From Haloarculaceae archaeon (lineage in GTDB: Archaea > Halobacteriota > Halobacteria > Halobacteriales > Haloarculaceae): DNA of 5,584 nt. The stretch spans positions 1 to 5,584 of the forward strand of contig JAHENN010000194.1 in the NCBI GenBank assembly GCA_018609665.1, read 5' to 3'. The position numbers and the translations under genes are program-made. Below the pieces are notes generated by a model that saw nothing but the letters and a program-made list of their open reading frames with translations, was not told the DNA's origin and did not search any database. Each line of letters opens with the position of its first letter. Positions within the stretch are counted from its first letter, which is position 1. Positions 5,175 through 5,584 of this stretch are shown here, piece by piece.

Positions 5175-5395
5175 TCTCGCTCTTCGGTCGTGATGGTGAG
5201 GGTGCCGTCGACCTCCCAGTGGGCGTGGTCGGCGTCCTCGCCGGTCTTGCTCGGCACCAGCACCTCCATGTCCTCGAACTCGTAGGTGATGACCGCGCCG
5301 CGGCCGGTCAGGCGGTCGTAGAGGCTGATGGCCAGTTCCGGCCAGCTGGTCGTCTCGTCGATTCGCTCCTCGGGAGCAGCATCGGCGTCGCTCAT
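5171..5395 (-). CDS. Small acidic hypothetical protein, 74 residues
   Basis: I cannot name the family. The first 15 residues are a charged, likely flexible stretch. Then comes a helix (SWPELAISLYDRLTGRG, 17-33), followed by strands ITYEFEDMEVLVPS (36-49) and HAHWEVDGTLTITTEE (58-73). This is a compact helix plus beta-sheet domain with a high Asp/Glu content typical of cytoplasmic haloarchaeal proteins; there are no cysteines or membrane segments. ATG 5395 is chosen because an AT-rich promoter-like element lies about 26 bases upstream, at leaderless distance. The same frame is open from GTG 5455, which overlaps the preceding gene's stop as GTGA, but that 20-residue extension would contain the promoter element and reads poorly. 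The stop TGA (5173-5171) overlaps the GTG of the 128-residue gene. Confidence 0.82.
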   Translation of the reverse strand: MSDADAAPEERIDETTSWPELAISLYDRLTGRGAVITYEFEDMEVLVPSKTGEDADHAHWEVDGTLTITTEERE

Positions 5396-5417
5396 ACGAG
5401 CGCTTCGCGGCTCCGAG

Positions 5418-5438
5418 ACATATGCTTTTGCCTTTCCT
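5418..5438 (-). promoter_or_regulatory. BRE/TATA-like promoter of the 74/128-residue gene pair
   Basis: The minus strand carries GGAAAGGCAAAAGCATATG here, with the AAAAGCATA core centred about 29 bases from ATG 5395 and a purine-rich GGAAAG upstream as a possible TFB site. The spacing predicts a transcript starting at or within a few bases of the ATG. It is the clearest AT-rich island in the right half of the window. Confidence 0.55.
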
Positions 5439-5451
5439 CCGAGCGTCGAAC

Positions 5452-5584
5452 TCACCGACTCCGGACCCGCTCGACCGCCGCCCGGAACTGCCGGTCGCCG
5501 CGCAGCAGGTGCCCGGCGACCTCGCCGGTCAGCGCCAGCCCGACCGCCAGCGCCACGACCGCGGCGGGCGCCAGCGCCGACGCC
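5452..5584 (-). CDS. C-terminal end of a membrane protein (gene enters from the right edge)
   Basis: Only the last 43 codons before TGA (5454-5452) are visible. They encode an Ala/Val/Leu-rich segment of about 20 residues (ASALAPAAVVALAVGLALTG), which looks like a transmembrane helix, followed by a charged tail with many Arg (HLLRGDRQFRAAVERVRSR). The positive tail suggests the C-terminus is cytoplasmic. No family can be named from this fragment. The frame is the only one of the three on this strand giving a sensible hydrophobic-then-charged pattern, and the stop is 56 bases before ATG 5395 of the next gene. The beginning lies outside the window. Confidence 0.6.
   Translation of the reverse strand, partial: ASALAPAAVVALAVGLALTGEVAGHLLRGDRQFRAAVERVRSR

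Noticed and set aside
5396..5455. A 20-residue N-terminal extension of the 74-residue protein from GTG 5455
   Set aside because: The extension would contain the promoter-like element at 5418-5438. It was kept only as an alternative because GTG 5455 overlaps the preceding stop as GTGA.

Overview
The window reads as chromosomal DNA of a halophilic archaeon (class Halobacteria, genus not assignable). The evidence is a very GC-rich sequence with almost only G or C at third codon positions, proteins rich in Asp, Glu, Ala and Val and poor in Lys, frequent GTG starts, four-base GTGA stop/start overlaps, and short AT-rich TATA/BRE-like elements about 25-30 bases upstream of starts, the layout of archaeal leaderless genes. 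I see no rRNA, tRNA, CRISPR array, insertion sequence or other mobile element.

Layout. On the left, a minus-strand gene for a secreted or lipid-free exported protein of unknown function (447 down to the window edge, truncated) diverges from a plus-strand two-gene ABC exporter operon: an ATPase (615-1703) whose stop overlaps the GTG start of an ABC-2 type permease (1700-2497). The 167-base divergent gap holds one clear TATA element and a strong nested inverted repeat just before the ATPase start. Converging on the exporter is a tiny two-helix membrane protein gene of 57 codons on the minus strand (2706-2533), with its own TATA-like element and a T7 tract after its stop. It diverges from a plus-strand pair: a methyltransferase-like protein with a degenerate SAM-binding loop (2801-3412) and a small DCC/DUF393-like protein that lacks both cysteines of that fold (3453-3866).

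The right half is a minus-strand series. A truncated membrane protein tail (5584-5452) is followed by a 74-residue acidic protein (5395-5171), a 128-residue protein that overlaps it by four bases (5174-4788), and an atypical short-chain dehydrogenase/NAD(P)-binding protein (4744-3863). The stop codon of this last gene shares the palindrome CTAG with the stop of the DCC-like gene, so the two convergent genes have no spacer.

How the genes fit together. Only the ABC pair is a clear functional unit. The 74/128 pair is translationally coupled and probably co-transcribed with the NAD(P)-binding protein. The other genes look like ordinary single-gene haloarchaeal housekeeping or accessory units. I found no convincing new multi-gene system. 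The most unusual points are the cysteine-free DCC-like protein, the methyltransferase with a Ser-Ser-Trp loop, the overlooked 57-residue membrane protein, and the hairpin in front of the ATPase gene. There is no gene-free stretch longer than 300 bases.
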